Shown piece after piece: positions 46,790 to 58,400 of a stretch of 64,000 nt of DNA. This stretch comes from Sialis fuliginosa (lineage: Eukaryota > Arthropoda > Insecta > Megaloptera > Sialidae). The position numbers were made by a program, and so were the translations under genes. The DNA lies in NCBI GenBank assembly GCA_961205875.1, contig OY540812.1, positions 27,661,098 through 27,725,097 on the forward strand, given 5' to 3'. Position 1 is the first letter of the stretch. Each line of letters opens with the position of its first letter. The notes below the pieces were generated by a model. It saw only the letters and a program-made list of their open reading frames with translations, made no database searches and had not been told where the DNA came from.

Positions 46790-48202
46790 ACCTGTGTGAA
46801 GTTAGCCCCCCTTTTGTTGAAATTCTAATTTTTGAAAGTTGTGCCAAATTGTGCTATACTTGTGCTACATTGTGCCAAAATATTTTCCCCCTAAAATAAA
46901 AACAACACTGGAAAAACCCAAAAAACGATTTTTTTTAGTAGCCCCCCTTTTTTTGAAATTCAAATTTTTGAAAGTTGTGTAAAATTGTGCTAGTTGTTCT
47001 TAACATTGTGCCAAAACATCAATACTCTAATATAATTTTCCAGCCCCCCAGAACAAAAATACATTTTTCACCAGCCCCCCTTTTGCTGAATTTCAAAATT
47101 TTGAAAGTTGTGCTGAATTGTGCTATACTTGTGCTACATTGTGCTAAAATATTTCCATACTAAAATAAAAACTGCTCTAATAAAACCAAAAAAACGTTTT
47201 TTTTTTAGTGTGAAGTTAGCCCCCCTTTTGTTGAATTTCAAAATTTTGAAAGTTGTGCTAAATTGTGCTAAACTTGTGCTACATTGTGCCAATATATTTC
47301 CACCCTAAAATAAAAACTGCTCTAATAAAACCAAAAAAACGTTTTTTTTTAGTGTGAAGTTAGCCCCCCTTTTGTTGAATTTCAAAATTTTGAAAGTTGT
47401 GCTGAATTGTGCTATATTTGTGCTACATTGTGCTAAAATATTTCCACTCTAAAATAAAAACTGCTCTAATAAAACCAAAAAAACGCTGTTTTTTTTAGTG
47501 TGAAGTTAGCCCCCCTTTTGTTGAATTTCAAAATTTTGAAAGTTGTGCTAAATTGTGCTAAACTTGTGCTACATTGTGCCAAAATATTTCCCCCCTAAAA
47601 TAAAAACTGCTCTAATAAAACTAATAAAACGTTTGGTTATTTTTGGTGCGAAGTTAGCCCCCGTTTTGTTGAATTTAAAAATTTTGAAAGTTGTGCTAAA
47701 TTGTATTATACTTGTGCTACATTGTGCCAAAATATTTCCCCCCTAAAATAAAAAATTCCCTAATAAAACTTTAAAAAACGTTTTTTTTGGTGGGAAGTTA
47801 GCTTCCTTTTTGTTGAATTTCAAAATTTTGAAATATGTGCTAAATTGTGCTATACTTGTGCTACATTGTGTCAAAATAATTACCCCCTAAATTAAAAACT
47901 GCTCTAATAAAACTAAAAAAACGGTGTTTTTTTGGTGTGAAGCTAGCCCCCCTTTTGTTGAATTTCAAAATTTTGAAAAGTGTGCTGAATTGTGCTAAGC
48001 TTGTGCTACATTGTGCCAAAATATTTCCACCCTCAAATACAAATTGCAATAATAAAACTAAAAAAACGTTTTTTTTTATTGTTTTTTTGTGAAGTTAGCC
48101 CCCATTATGTTTAATTTAAGAATTTTGAAAGTTGTGCTCAATTGTGCTATTTGTTGCTTACGTTGTTCCAAAATATTTCACCCATAAAATAAAATAAAAA
48201 TT
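46790..48202 (+). repeat. Left arm of Foldback-like copy 1: tandem ~145-bp units
   Basis: Each unit carries 'gaagttagccccccttttgt', 'ttcaaaattttgaaagttgt', 'gtgctacattgtgc' and 'aaaactgctctaataaaac'. Regular units begin near 47213, 47358, 47503 and so on. The outermost three units are variants, one with 'gctagttgttcttaacattg', and the innermost has 'cccccattatgtttaattt'. Since 145 is not a multiple of three, no continuous frame is possible. Confidence 0.9.
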
Positions 48203-48533
48203 ATTTACTTCAATATCTGATAAAGATTATATTGATATAAACATTAAAAGAATAAATAAAGAAAAAGAAAATTTATAGACCATAGTTATTTATTATACAT
48301 GTATATACACATTACAGGTAACGGTAAACATATAATTAATAATAAAAGGATATTGTATAGGCTCTCTTGCAACGCAAGATATTTACGCCACTGATAAACC
48401 AATTTAAAATTTTTTTGAAAAGTTAAATAGTGATTGTAGCTTTTAAATTCAAACAATTAAATTTCGTGTAGTGGCGTCAGACTGGCGCCGAATCGACATC
48501 ACCAACAATATCTATAAACACAGTTTGGATACG
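48203..48533 (+). other. Core of Foldback-like copy 1
   Basis: 331 bp of unique sequence between the arms. It starts 'atttacttcaatatctgata' and ends 'acagtttggatacg'. It contains 'ggcgtcagactggcgccga' near 48472-48490. It has no open frame of note. It is the exact-length reverse complement of the core at 62462-62792. Confidence 0.8.
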
Positions 48534-50090
48534 AATTTTTATTTTATTTTATGGGTGAAATATTTTGGAACAACGTAAGCAACAACTAGCACAATTGAGC
48601 ACAACTTTCAAAATTCTTAAATTAAACATAATGGGGGCTAACTTCACAAAAAAACAATAAAAAAAAACGTTTTTTTAGTTTTATTATTACAATTTTTATT
48701 TGAGGGTGGAAATATTTTGGCACAATGTAGCACAAGCTTAGCACAATTCAGCACACTTTTCAAAATTTTGAAATTCAACAAAAGGGGGGCTAACTTCACA
48801 CCAAAAAAACACCGTTTTTTAGTTTTATTAGAGCAGTTTTTAATTTAGGGGGGAATTATTTTGGCACAATGTAGCACAAGTATAGCACAATTTAGCACAT
48901 ATTTCAAAATTTTGAAATTCAACAAAACGGGGGCTAACTTCGCACCAAAAAAAAACCAACCGTTTTTTTAGTTTTATTAGAGCAGTTTTTATTTTAGGGT
49001 GGAAATATTTTGGCACAATGTAGCACAAGTATAATACAATTTAGCACAACTTTCAAAATTTTGAAATTCAATAAAAGGGAGGCTAACTTCACACTAAAAA
49101 AAAACGTTTTTTTGGTTTTATTAGAGCAGTTTTTATTTTAGTGTGGAAATATTTTAGCACAATGTAGCACAAGTATAGCACAATTCAGCACAACTTTCAA
49201 AATTTTGAAATTCAACAAAAGGGGGGCTAACTTCACACTAAAAAAAAACGTTTTTTTGGTTTTATTAGAGCAGTTTTTATTTTAGAGTGGAAATATTTTA
49301 GCACAATGTAGCACAAGTATAGCACAATTCAGCACAACTTTCAAAATTTTGAAATTCAACAAAAGGGGGGCTAACTTCACACTAAAAAAAAAACGTTTTT
49401 TTGGTTTTATTAGAGCAGTTTTTATTTTAGTGTGGAAATATTTTAGCACAATGTAGCACAAGTATAGCACAATTCAGCACAACTTTCAAAATTTTGAAAT
49501 TCAACAAAAGGGGGGCTAACTTCACACTAAAAAAAAAACGTTTTTTTGGTTTTATTAGAGCAGTTTTTATTTTAGAGTGGAAATATTTTAGCACAATGTA
49601 GCACAAGTATAGCACAATTCAGCACATTTTTCAAAATTTTGAAATTCAACAAAAGGGGGGCTAACTTCACACTAAAAAAAAAACGTTTTTTTGATTTTAT
49701 TAGAGCAGTTTTTATTTTAGAGTGGAAATATTTTAGCACAATGTAGCACAAGTATAGCACAATTCAGCACAACTTTCAAAATTTTGAAATTCAACAAAAG
49801 GGGGGCTGGTGAAAAATGTTTTTTTGTTTTGGGGGGCTGGAAAATTATATTAGAGTATTGATGTTTTGGCACAATGTTAGGAACAACTAGCACAATTTTG
49901 CACAACTTTCAAAAATTTGAATTTCAAAAAAAGGGGGGCTACTAAAAAAAATCGTTTTTTGGGTTTTTCCAGTGTTGTTTTTATTTTAGGGGGGAAATAT
50001 TTTGGCACAATGTAGCACAAGTATAGCACAATTTGGCACAACTTTCAAAAATTAGAATTTCAACAAAAGGGGGGCTAACTTCACACAGGT
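48534..50090 (-). repeat. Right arm of Foldback-like copy 1: inverted tandem units
   Basis: Read on the minus strand, it repeats the unit order of the left arm, from the distinctive outer variants to the inner 'cccattatg' unit. It has one more regular unit; starts at 145-base spacing are visible from 49282 to 49717. Confidence 0.9.
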
Positions 50091-50100
50091 AAGAAACTGA

Positions 50101-50424
50101 TTACATAAAAAAATAAAGAGCTTAAGAACAGAAATTGAAAAAGAATGGAATTTAAAAAATGTTCTTTTGAGAATATGAATATTTTTATAGTATTTTAATA
50201 CATATTTCAAAACCATATAAAACGGCAAATTTTTAAATTATATGTCTTCATATTTTTCATCTTTTCAATTTTATTTTAAACATGAAATTCCCCGCACCCG
50301 TGTTTATTTTAAAATCAAAATCTTTCCATTTTTTACATTCTTGTATATATACATGTGTATACGCTACTATTAGAGTTTTGATCAAATATCATTCCTAAAC
50401 TAACTTTTATACATTATACATAAC
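50101..50424. other. AT-rich DNA, nothing recognised
   Basis: No supported feature was seen. Confidence 0.5.
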
Positions 50425-50740
50425 TTTATAATTACTTATAAAGGCAAAAGTGTATCTGTCTATCTGTCTGTTTGTTTCCTTTTCACGGCTAAGCCGTTGA
50501 ACCGATCTTGATGAAAGTTGGCAGAAAGATAGCTTGCATCCTGAGAAAGAACATAGGCTACTTGATATCCCGAAAAATTTATTAAATAAAAAAATGGGTG
50601 TGTGACATTTGTATGCGCGAAGGTTATACTTTTTTGGCGTAGAGATCTATCTGTATTATTTTTACCTAACTTAACTTCATGGTGTTGTTTTCACTAATTA
50701 AAATTTCACACGAACGAAGTTACGGGTAACAGCTAGTAAA
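50425..50740 (+). repeat. Family C repeat, longest copy, Helitron- or RTE-like
   Basis: It contains 'ctgtctatctgtctgtttgt', 'gttgaaccgatcttgatgaa', 'aacataggctacttgatatc', 'ggttatacttttttggcgta', 'acttaacttcatggtg' and the end 'cacgaacgaagttacgggta' with 'acagctagta'. Terminal CTAG after a weak hairpin fits a Helitron. An RTE-type 3' end is the alternative. No coding remnant remains. Confidence 0.55.
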
Positions 50741-50813
50741 TACATACATAAATGTCATAAGAAATCTGAAAAATGTTTGAAGAACATTCATATCTTTGTT
50801 ATCAATTTATATA

Positions 50814-51388
50814 CAGGGTAAGGCATTTAAAGTGTTCGAGATTTTTATCTCAGAATCATCGCATATTTGAAAAAAATGTTCAGATCAAAAAATGTTCAAG
50901 AATTTTTTACTCAGAAACCATAAACTTTAGAAAAAAAGTTAAAGATACAAAAAGAAAAAAAAATACGAAATGTTAAAAAAAAATTTTGAATAATTCTCCA
51001 AGTTTTATTAGATCAAAATAAACATTATTTGTATCTTGTACTTTTTCTCTATAGTTGGTGATTTCTGAATAAAAAATTCTTGGATGTTCAAAATCTCGAA
51101 CTTATTTTGTAAGATATCTCGTAAGGTTTAGGTTGCTCAAAAAAAAGTTTTCAGTAAAAGATTCGGATATTTTCACGTAGAATAATATTAGTAAATAAAA
51201 ACTATAGGTTCCTATTTAAAAAAATGATGCTGACATTAAAATATTCTTGAAGACCACGTTAAAATAACAAATAAATATTACTATTCGATTACCTCCTCAC
51301 AACTAAACATTTTTTGAATGAAACATTTTTTTCAAATATGCCATGGTTCTGAGATAAAAATCTGTAACACTTTAAATGCCCCACCCTG
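50814..51388. mobile_element. Tc1/mariner-type MITE, 575 bp
   Basis: TA flanks at 50812-50813 and 51389-51390. The ends 'cagggtaaggcatttaaagt' and 'actttaaatgccccaccctg' are inverted. The match continues inward through 'agatttttatctcagaa' and 'ttctgagataaaaatct'. Its interior frame is incidental. The terminal 'cagggt' is shared with the 24852 element and with the fragments near 53969. Confidence 0.85.
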
Positions 51389-51390
51389 TA

Positions 51391-52950
51391 TAAATTTATT
51401 AATTTATAGATGTCAATTTATTGTCGTGCACGATGAAATAAAACCAGTGCTAATTGTATTCGTAAAATGACTCATTAAAATTCCATTCAAATCCTTACCC
51501 ACATAGAAATTTATCGATATCACAGCAGGACAACCCTTAAGATCTAATTTAAGTTTACAAAGATATATTGCCCAATGTCAGTGATTACTAAAGATTCATT
51601 AGAAACGAGGAAACAGAAATAAATCATTACCGGGGTTCTAGCTTTGTTATGAAAACACTCGGAATTCAGCGCGCCTTGTTTTTATGCCAATGTTAAAATT
51701 TATGTTGGAATAATGCGGTATATATTTTAAGTATTTTTAGGTATTATTAATATGGCTGTTTAAAATAAAACAAATTTTTATTTCGAAAACTATGCCACAC
51801 ACAGAAAAACTTTTCAAATAAAAGTTATTTAGTTTGGAGGTGGCAATACCATATTTTTTTAATATTTTATTTGTGGTATTTTTTTTTAATAGTAACTTCA
51901 ATTTTTTACAAGATAATACATAGTTTTGTTTTAAAAATCTCGTTTTACGTAAAAAAAATACGAAACATTTTTTTAAGCCTAGGTATTATTTATTTCAATT
52001 TTCCTCGTATTAAAATCTTGAGAACAACAATTTCTTATTTTTTACGTAGAATCAAATCCTTAAAATAAATATATTGATTCTTAATTAAAAAAATAAGTGT
52101 GTGTGTGTACTTATGTATGTGCGTTAGAAGTTATACTTATTTGGCGTAGTGACATCTAAAGTATAAATGCAAAACGAAAACGCTTGTTTTACCGACTTCC
52201 TTATAAGGCGCACGCGCATCGTTGCTTGCAACATATTTCGTTGCCATTGCATACAACGTGTTGTCGGCATTAAGATATATAATTTTAAAAAATGGTGTTC
52301 CATTTATAAAAATATAAATATCACGATAATGCTCCCTCCAAACTGACAATGAGTACCTAACACTTATTCGAAAAGTTTTTTTGTAAGCAGATTAATTTTC
52401 GAAATAATTTTATTTTATTTGGTTTTATTTTGTCGTTATGTCTATTTATTTATTACGAATTGCTACGAAAACTATTGAACCGAATTTGATGATATTTTCA
52501 AAATTATTTCTAATATAAATACATAAAAATGAAAATTGAGAAATCAAATGTATTTATGATAAATACTTTAACCAACAAATTATAACATTTCAGTTAGGTA
52601 CGTATTTAAACTTTTTATTTCAAATTTAATAAAAAAAAATGATTTTTAAATTTTTAATATTATTGTTTTCATCGTAATTATAGAGCTTTAATAGTAGATG
52701 GATTTTAATTAAGAATATATATTTACAGTTGAATATAATATTATTACATATTAATATATCTAAATATTCCTCCACCCCCTTTTATAATGTACCTACATAT
52801 TTTGTACCCCAAAACATAAGACATTGATTTAAATTAATATAAAGGACAGCTGACACTAACATTAAATATCTGTCACCATTTTTAAAGCACCCTCATCACT
52901 ACCGATGTCTGTATTTTCCAATACATACTAGTTTACTGCTTTGCGTTTAA
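51391..52950. other. AT-rich DNA with a family C fragment
   Basis: Around 52085-52215, 'gttatacttatttggcgtag' plus 'tgacatctaaagtataaatg' is a family C fragment. The rest shows no gene or bounded element. Confidence 0.45.
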
Positions 52951-52951
52951 C

Positions 52952-53397
52952 TGTTTCACTCCGGATGATATATCTGTCTTACCACAGCATTTATACTCAA
53001 CTATTACTACAGACATATACCACAAATGTTATTAGTTATAAACAAAACATTCCAGATTGTAGCTTTTAAATGCTACCGGCCGATATGTGTTAACTATTTC
53101 ACTCCGGATGATAAATTTGTCTTATCAACGAGTTATTACCCAACTACCACTACAGACAAATAAGTATCATAAATGATATAAGTAGAAGTTATACATGAAA
53201 CATATCATATTGTAGATTCTGAAATGCTCCGGTCGGTATGTGTTAACTATTTCACTTCGGATGATAAATTTGTCTTATCATTGAGTTTATACCTAACTAC
53301 CACTACAGACAAATACCATAAATGGTATAAGTATAAGTTATACATGAGATGTTCCAAACTGTAGCTTCTGAAATGCTCTCGGCTGATACGTGTTAAG
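52952..53397 (+). repeat. Three tandem units of about 143-153 bp
   Basis: Each unit contains 'tttcact-cggatgata', 'ctgtctta' or 'ttgtcttatca', 'ccactacagacaaata', 'attgtag-tt' and 'aaatgct'. 'cggatgata' starts at about 52962, 53105 and 53258. Diverged minisatellite of unknown origin. Confidence 0.8.
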
Positions 53398-53600
53398 TTC
53401 GCATTTACTTTACAACTCTCTAAGCTGTATTCAAGTCATTCGATACCACGTGACACAATGAAGAGTACTGATTGGTATTTATGGGCGAGGAAAACTCGAC
53501 AAGTTTCACAAGTTACCACAATGTTCTCATAAACAAACTAACGGGTCTCTTGTCCTTCATCGGAAAATGTGCCAGTGAGATTTTCTTATATATGTTGTGT
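53398..53600. other. Unique spacer
   Basis: Slightly less AT-rich than average; nothing recognised. Confidence 0.4.
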
Positions 53601-53604
53601 ATAT

Positions 53605-54501
53605 GTTACCGGCAATGTATGAAATACGGCATTCTATAGAATTCCTAGGTATTCTATAGAATGCCTAAAATCACCAGGCAATGTATGAAATGAATTTAAT
53701 TATATACATTTCCTAGGCATTCTATAGAATACCTAATTGATAGCCGGCAATGTATGAAATATAAACATAAATAGGGTGAATCGATCAATTTTGGTCCAGG
53801 TACAGATGTTGCCTTACTTTATGTTATAAAATACTGATGCAAATATACAATTAAAAAATCTTGGTTCATTCTCAATAGCTGTAGGTAGGTTTCTAGATTA
53901 CAATTCAGTATTGTAGATACAATACTGATTTATTTATCAAAATAAACATTTTATATTTACGTGTTATACAGGGTGGGGCAATAGTGTACGATAGCTCATA
54001 GACCATAACAGATAAAAAAAATCTTTCTAATGCAGATATAAACTGTGGGTAAATGCGCATACGTAGAAATTATTTTCAAATATACAGGGTGCTACAAAAA
54101 AGTGTGGCATGCTAAAGGTAATTTTTTTTAAATGGAATGCCCTGAATATTATTGAATATTTAACACTTCTCTTGGGATGTTTATTCATATCAAATGTTAT
54201 ACTATTGTTTATGTGGTTTAATTATTTTAACAATTTTACATAATATGAATTTGAACTTTTAAAAATTAATTAAATAAAACCTATCTGCTTTATTAATATC
54301 ATTTTGTCTTTTATTTCATACATTTCCTAATATTATCTTGGCATTCTATAGAATTCCTAGGGATTCTATAGAATGCCTAGGTAAAGTATATAATAAATTT
54401 CTATTAAACAAATATTTCATACTTTGCCTGAAATCGTCAGGCATTCTATAGAATTCCTAGGAATTCTATAGAATGCCTGAATTTCATACATTGCCGGTAA
54501 C
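53605..54501. mobile_element. Palindrome-rich DNA element, 897 bp, ATAT target
   Basis: 'gttaccggcaatgtatgaaa' at the left is inverted as 'tttcatacattgccggtaac' at the right. 'atat' flanks both sides (53601-53604 and 54502-54505), which could be a 4-bp target duplication. Inside lie at least four copies of a palindromic word based on 'ggcattctatagaat', including a perfect 40-bp palindrome at 54439-54478 (half 'aggcattctatagaattcct'). The phrase 'ggcaatgtatgaaat' recurs beside them. No transposase is present. The superfamily is uncertain; a Sola-type element, with 4-bp targets, is one possibility. Confidence 0.75.
53969..54110. mobile_element. Mariner-type end fragments nested in the palindrome-rich element
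   Basis: 'cagggtggggcaatagtgta' follows TA at 53967-53968, and 'cagggtgctacaaaaaagtg' follows TA at 54083-54084. Both look like left ends of 'TA-cagggt' MITEs, but no right ends are visible. They are truncated or tandem fragments. Confidence 0.4.
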
Positions 54502-54657
54502 ATATACAGTGTGTGACACTAATATAGAAACAGGCATTTATTTTGTTAACAAAACATTTAGTGCCGTATTTACTGTTGTAATTAATGAAAATACATTCAT
54601 GAATACCCTAATTCCGTCAAAATCTTGATTTTTTCTGATTATAATATGTACCAAATG

Positions 54658-55149
54658 AAAGATTTATAAAGACATGGTAGTCTCATCAGCTCCTTGACCA
54701 ATCAGCGTTGGTGCGGGAATTGACGTCACCACGAAATGTTATAAATGTATAATAGAATATCAATTACAAAAAATTCCTTTATTTATTCTTGTTTTCGTAT
54801 TTTTTGGTATTTTAACAACAAATTCGACATTACAATATCATAAAAAAGTTGTCACAGACAATTTGGTTTATTCGGGAAGTGTCTTTTTTACTATTCTTAA
54901 GTTGGCAACACGTTCTATGATTCTGACAGCTTTTTATGATTTTGCAATGTAGAATTTGTACTTCTTTCATTGTATATGTTGTTAAAATATCAAAAAATAC
55001 GAAAACAAGAATAAATAAAGGAATTTTTTGTAATTGATATTCTATTATACATTAATAACATTTGAATATGTCTTCGTGATGGCATCAATTCCCGCGCCAA
55101 CGCTGATTGGTCAATGAGCTGATGAGACTACCTTGTCTTTATATACCTT
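54658..55149. mobile_element. Long-hairpin element, 492 bp, with ~10-bp TSD
   Basis: 'gtaccaaatg' is repeated at 54648-54657 and 55150-55159. The arms are inverted over about 220 bp: 'ggtagtctcatcagctcctt' with the complement of 'gatgagactacc', 'accaatcagcgttgg' with 'ccaacgctgattggt', and 'tctattatac' with 'ttattcttgttttcgtattt'. A 9-10 bp target would fit a MULE-type element. It contains a 'tgacgtca' site in the left arm (the right arm has a changed version). It is noncoding. Confidence 0.8.
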
Positions 55150-55189
55150 GTACCAAATGTATCTACTTCCTTATATTATGTAGTAGCTA

Positions 55190-55412
55190 CTAGTGACCCG
55201 ACCACGTCATCGCCAGCATTGTACCTACTCGTTTTTATCTATCTGTCTGTTTGTTACCTTTCCACGGATAAACTACTAAACCGAGTTTGATGAAATTTGG
55301 CTGAAAAATAGCATGTATCCCGAGGAAGGACATAGGCTACTTTGTATCTCGAAAAATTTATTAGAAAAAAAAATACAAACTACACGCAAAGTTACGGGTG
55401 ACAGCTAATATT
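55190..55412 (+). repeat. Family C repeat, Helitron- or RTE-like copy
   Basis: It carries 'tatctgtctgtttgttacct', 'aaaccgagtttgatgaaatt', 'ggaaggacataggctacttt' and the end 'gcaaagttacgggtgacagc' with 'taat'. The start is a unique 'gacccgaccacgtcatcg'. Confidence 0.5.
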
Positions 55413-58400
55413 AATTATCCGTTTTGGTAGTCTAGGACTCTAGGAAAATCTTGTATCCTATGTGAGATTTAAATTTGAAAAATCTCGATAGTTCCGAAGG
55501 TACCTACTACGTGGCCTGTTTGGAGCTCCTTGCATGTGCTTTTTGGAGCTTGGTAAATAAAATAAAATATGGTCAAATTCAGCTGATTTACTTGTAGATC
55601 TACATTTTAGTTTCAGGGGTTTGGGGGTACTTTGGGCAGTGCGTTGATGAGTGGATGAGTGAGTGAGTCAGAAGAGATTTCCAGTGTACACAGTCGATAC
55701 ATTTGAAAGGACCGCATGATGAAGAGAGTTTTCACATGAAAACTATAATGTTGCATACCTTCAGTATTTTGACTCGAGTAGGTACACTTAGGATCTACTT
55801 TACATTTTATTGTTTTGTAGTAAATTTTAAAGCAACATAAGAATACTTTCAAGTCGCTAGATTTTATGACTCTGTTGAAATTTGCATACTACATATGTAT
55901 GTTTACGTACAACAATAAAAATTTACTGACTCTTGTAATACCTACTGATATAAAAATCAACAGTAAAAAATAATGTTGTGTGATAAAAAAAAAATGTAAA
56001 CTGTGTTTAACATTTTCAGATCATTTAAATTTAACGTATTAATTAAATTAATCAGTTATTGAAGTAATTATGCATGTTATGTTATTGAAGTGTATAATTT
56101 TTTTAAATTTTCATTGACTAATTTTAATAACATATAGAGGTAATAAAATAAAAAAATTAAGAAACCTTCGAACAAACTTCAAAAAATATAATTTAGATAC
56201 CTACTTATATAAATACTGATATTTATTTTGACTAATTATTACTTTTTCCCGTTTGGGGTCTGTCACTATTTAGCAATTTTTGGAGAATACCTTTTTTAAC
56301 CCTTTGATTAACGAACTATTTTTTTCAATTGAGATATTTTCCCAACCAGACCGAAGGGAATACGAATATATATCCCGACATTGAAGCTTTATGAAGGTGA
56401 TTTTTAATCTACTTGTAGGACGTATTGTCCCGGTGGGACTCAATGGATTAATAGGTAGAAAAGAAAAATATTTTAAAATCTATATCCAAATTATTTTATC
56501 CTTTTTGAAATCTGACGAATTTTGCAATTGAACCATGGTTTACCTATGATGCGGACAACCAAAATCGTTGCAAACTTAGTATATTATTCTAAACCACATT
56601 TGTTATAAATTCTGTGAGTAACAAAACTATACCTAAAAATTCCTATCTTACGTACTATTAAACCTAGACAACCTAGATTACTGTCTCTGGTCGAGAAATT
56701 CTTTAAAAAATTCATTAATTTTTATCTTTTTATATTAAATAAATAAGATTTATTCAATTAAAATTAGAGTATTTAAGGCATTGCAAAATCTATAAGTATT
56801 CATTTTCTTTTAAATGCATTGAAGTTAATACATTAAAAGAGCTATACCTGCATAATATGTACGATCAAAAAAATGTACGTTTGAAACACATAATCTGTCC
56901 TTTTTTTGGTTGTGAATTTAAAAAATCAAAGAAATAAAAATCTTTTAAAGAGTACCTACTGAATTGTAAAGACAACATAAAACAACTGTCAATCAATACC
57001 TAGTAGAAAGATTTGGTTAATATAATTTGGAGTGCTCCGAATAGAAATGGATCAAGTAAGTGCTAGAAATCAGACGTTAAGAAATGAAGAGTTCAAGTTT
57101 TTATCTTCTTAAAAGAGTAAATAAATACCTAAAAAAATAAATACACCAATTGATAGTAGGTAGGTATACATTGTTTTATTTAATTAATTATTTTAATAAG
57201 TTACCAAGATTAATCAATAAAATATTTTAAGGAACATTTTTTTACAAAATGCAATTCCAAGTTTTAGTAATACGAATATATAAATATGACTTATTAAATA
57301 TGCAGTATTTATTAGACATTATAAATTCGGAAAAAATTCCAAACGTGGACTCATATTTTACTTCAATTTTAAGCACCCCATATACAGAATATAATTGTTT
57401 TGTGTAATTTGAAGCATCCGTATTAAGTAAAATTCTGTATGCTTTCTTTTAAGTATATTTTTGTGTATTGTGTGTCGTACAGTTTTATTTATGTGCCTAA
57501 GGAAAAAAATTATGAATAGAAAAATCGATGGGCCTACTGGTCCCACACAGCCCTAGTCTAAATTATAATTGGTTAGCACTGGAAATCGATAACACTTATT
57601 AATACTAAACCGGTTATCAAATTTCGTCACTGTATCGCATTGGGTTCTCAAGATATTAAATAAAACTATTTTGGGGCAAAATCTTTGAAGGGATGTACCA
57701 GTACTTCCCTAATGAAAAATTTCCGGACACATATTATTATATTCATATAAAGTTTTTTGCTAAAAATAGTTTTCTCAATTTACTGTAATAATTTGGCACG
57801 ACAGTGGTGAATCAACCTGTATAGATATTATTTTCCAAGACAGAAACAGTAACCGTATAACTGTAAATACCAGATTTTACAACTAACGAATTATAATTAC
57901 ATAATATATCTTTTAATTCCTATATGTTACTTTTACGTTATGGATTTAATAATATTTACATGTTAAAAACTTATCTCGTACTATAAATGTCTGTATTTGA
58001 ATTTGTTGAATAATTCTTGCACACACTAATATGCTGAAGTATGAACGTTAATAATATTTCGTAAGTTTTCATAATCAGTGAAGCGAAATAATTCTAGAAT
58101 AGTTAGAAATGGGATCCGTACGATATGTTTGGAAATTTCATTAGTTTGCTGTAATAATTCCAGATGTCGTTAAGATAATCTACTTAATGTTGACTTTGAT
58201 GTACTTAAGTAACATACGTGGATCTAAGTTATCATTATTTAGTATAAATACTGATATCAGATTTCAACTAATTGTAAGAAACTTTAAATGTATTATAGAC
58301 GTACCTTTATAGATTTTATGTCAACGCATATTATAAAAAATAAAAAATTGGTTATAATATATGTACATACAAAATTTGACAAGCGCGAGTATAACTCGCG

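Larger units (their letters stand above)
46790..50090 (+). mobile_element. Foldback-like element, complete copy 1, 3301 bp
   Basis: Two long inverted arms (46790-48202 and 48534-50090) flank a 331-bp core. The tips are 'acctgtgtgaagttagcccc' and its complement. A 9-bp direct duplication 'aagaaactg' lies outside (46781-46789 and 50091-50099), with 1-2 further ambiguous bases. The arms are arrays of ~145-bp units, the left arm having about one unit fewer. This matches the build of Drosophila FB elements (tandem-repeat inverted arms, 9-bp TSD), some of which depend on MULE-type transposases. No transposase is encoded here; the 62-codon frames in the units overlap in different frames and are by-products. 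Confidence 0.88.

Noticed and set aside
48472-48490. 'tggcgccga' in the Foldback core as an LTR primer-binding site
   Set aside because: Only a few bases resemble a tRNA-Lys-type primer site, with no LTR edges, polypurine tract or gag-pol remnant.
46975-50000. Multiple 62-codon open frames of nearly the same protein in the Foldback-like arms
   Set aside because: They recur once per 145-bp unit in shifting frames. The unit length is not divisible by three and the frames overlap head to tail, so they are by-products of the repeat.
46790-50090. CRISPR array, because of regular direct repeats
   Set aside because: Whole 145-bp units repeat with no unique spacers, the arms are inverted, and the setting is eukaryotic.
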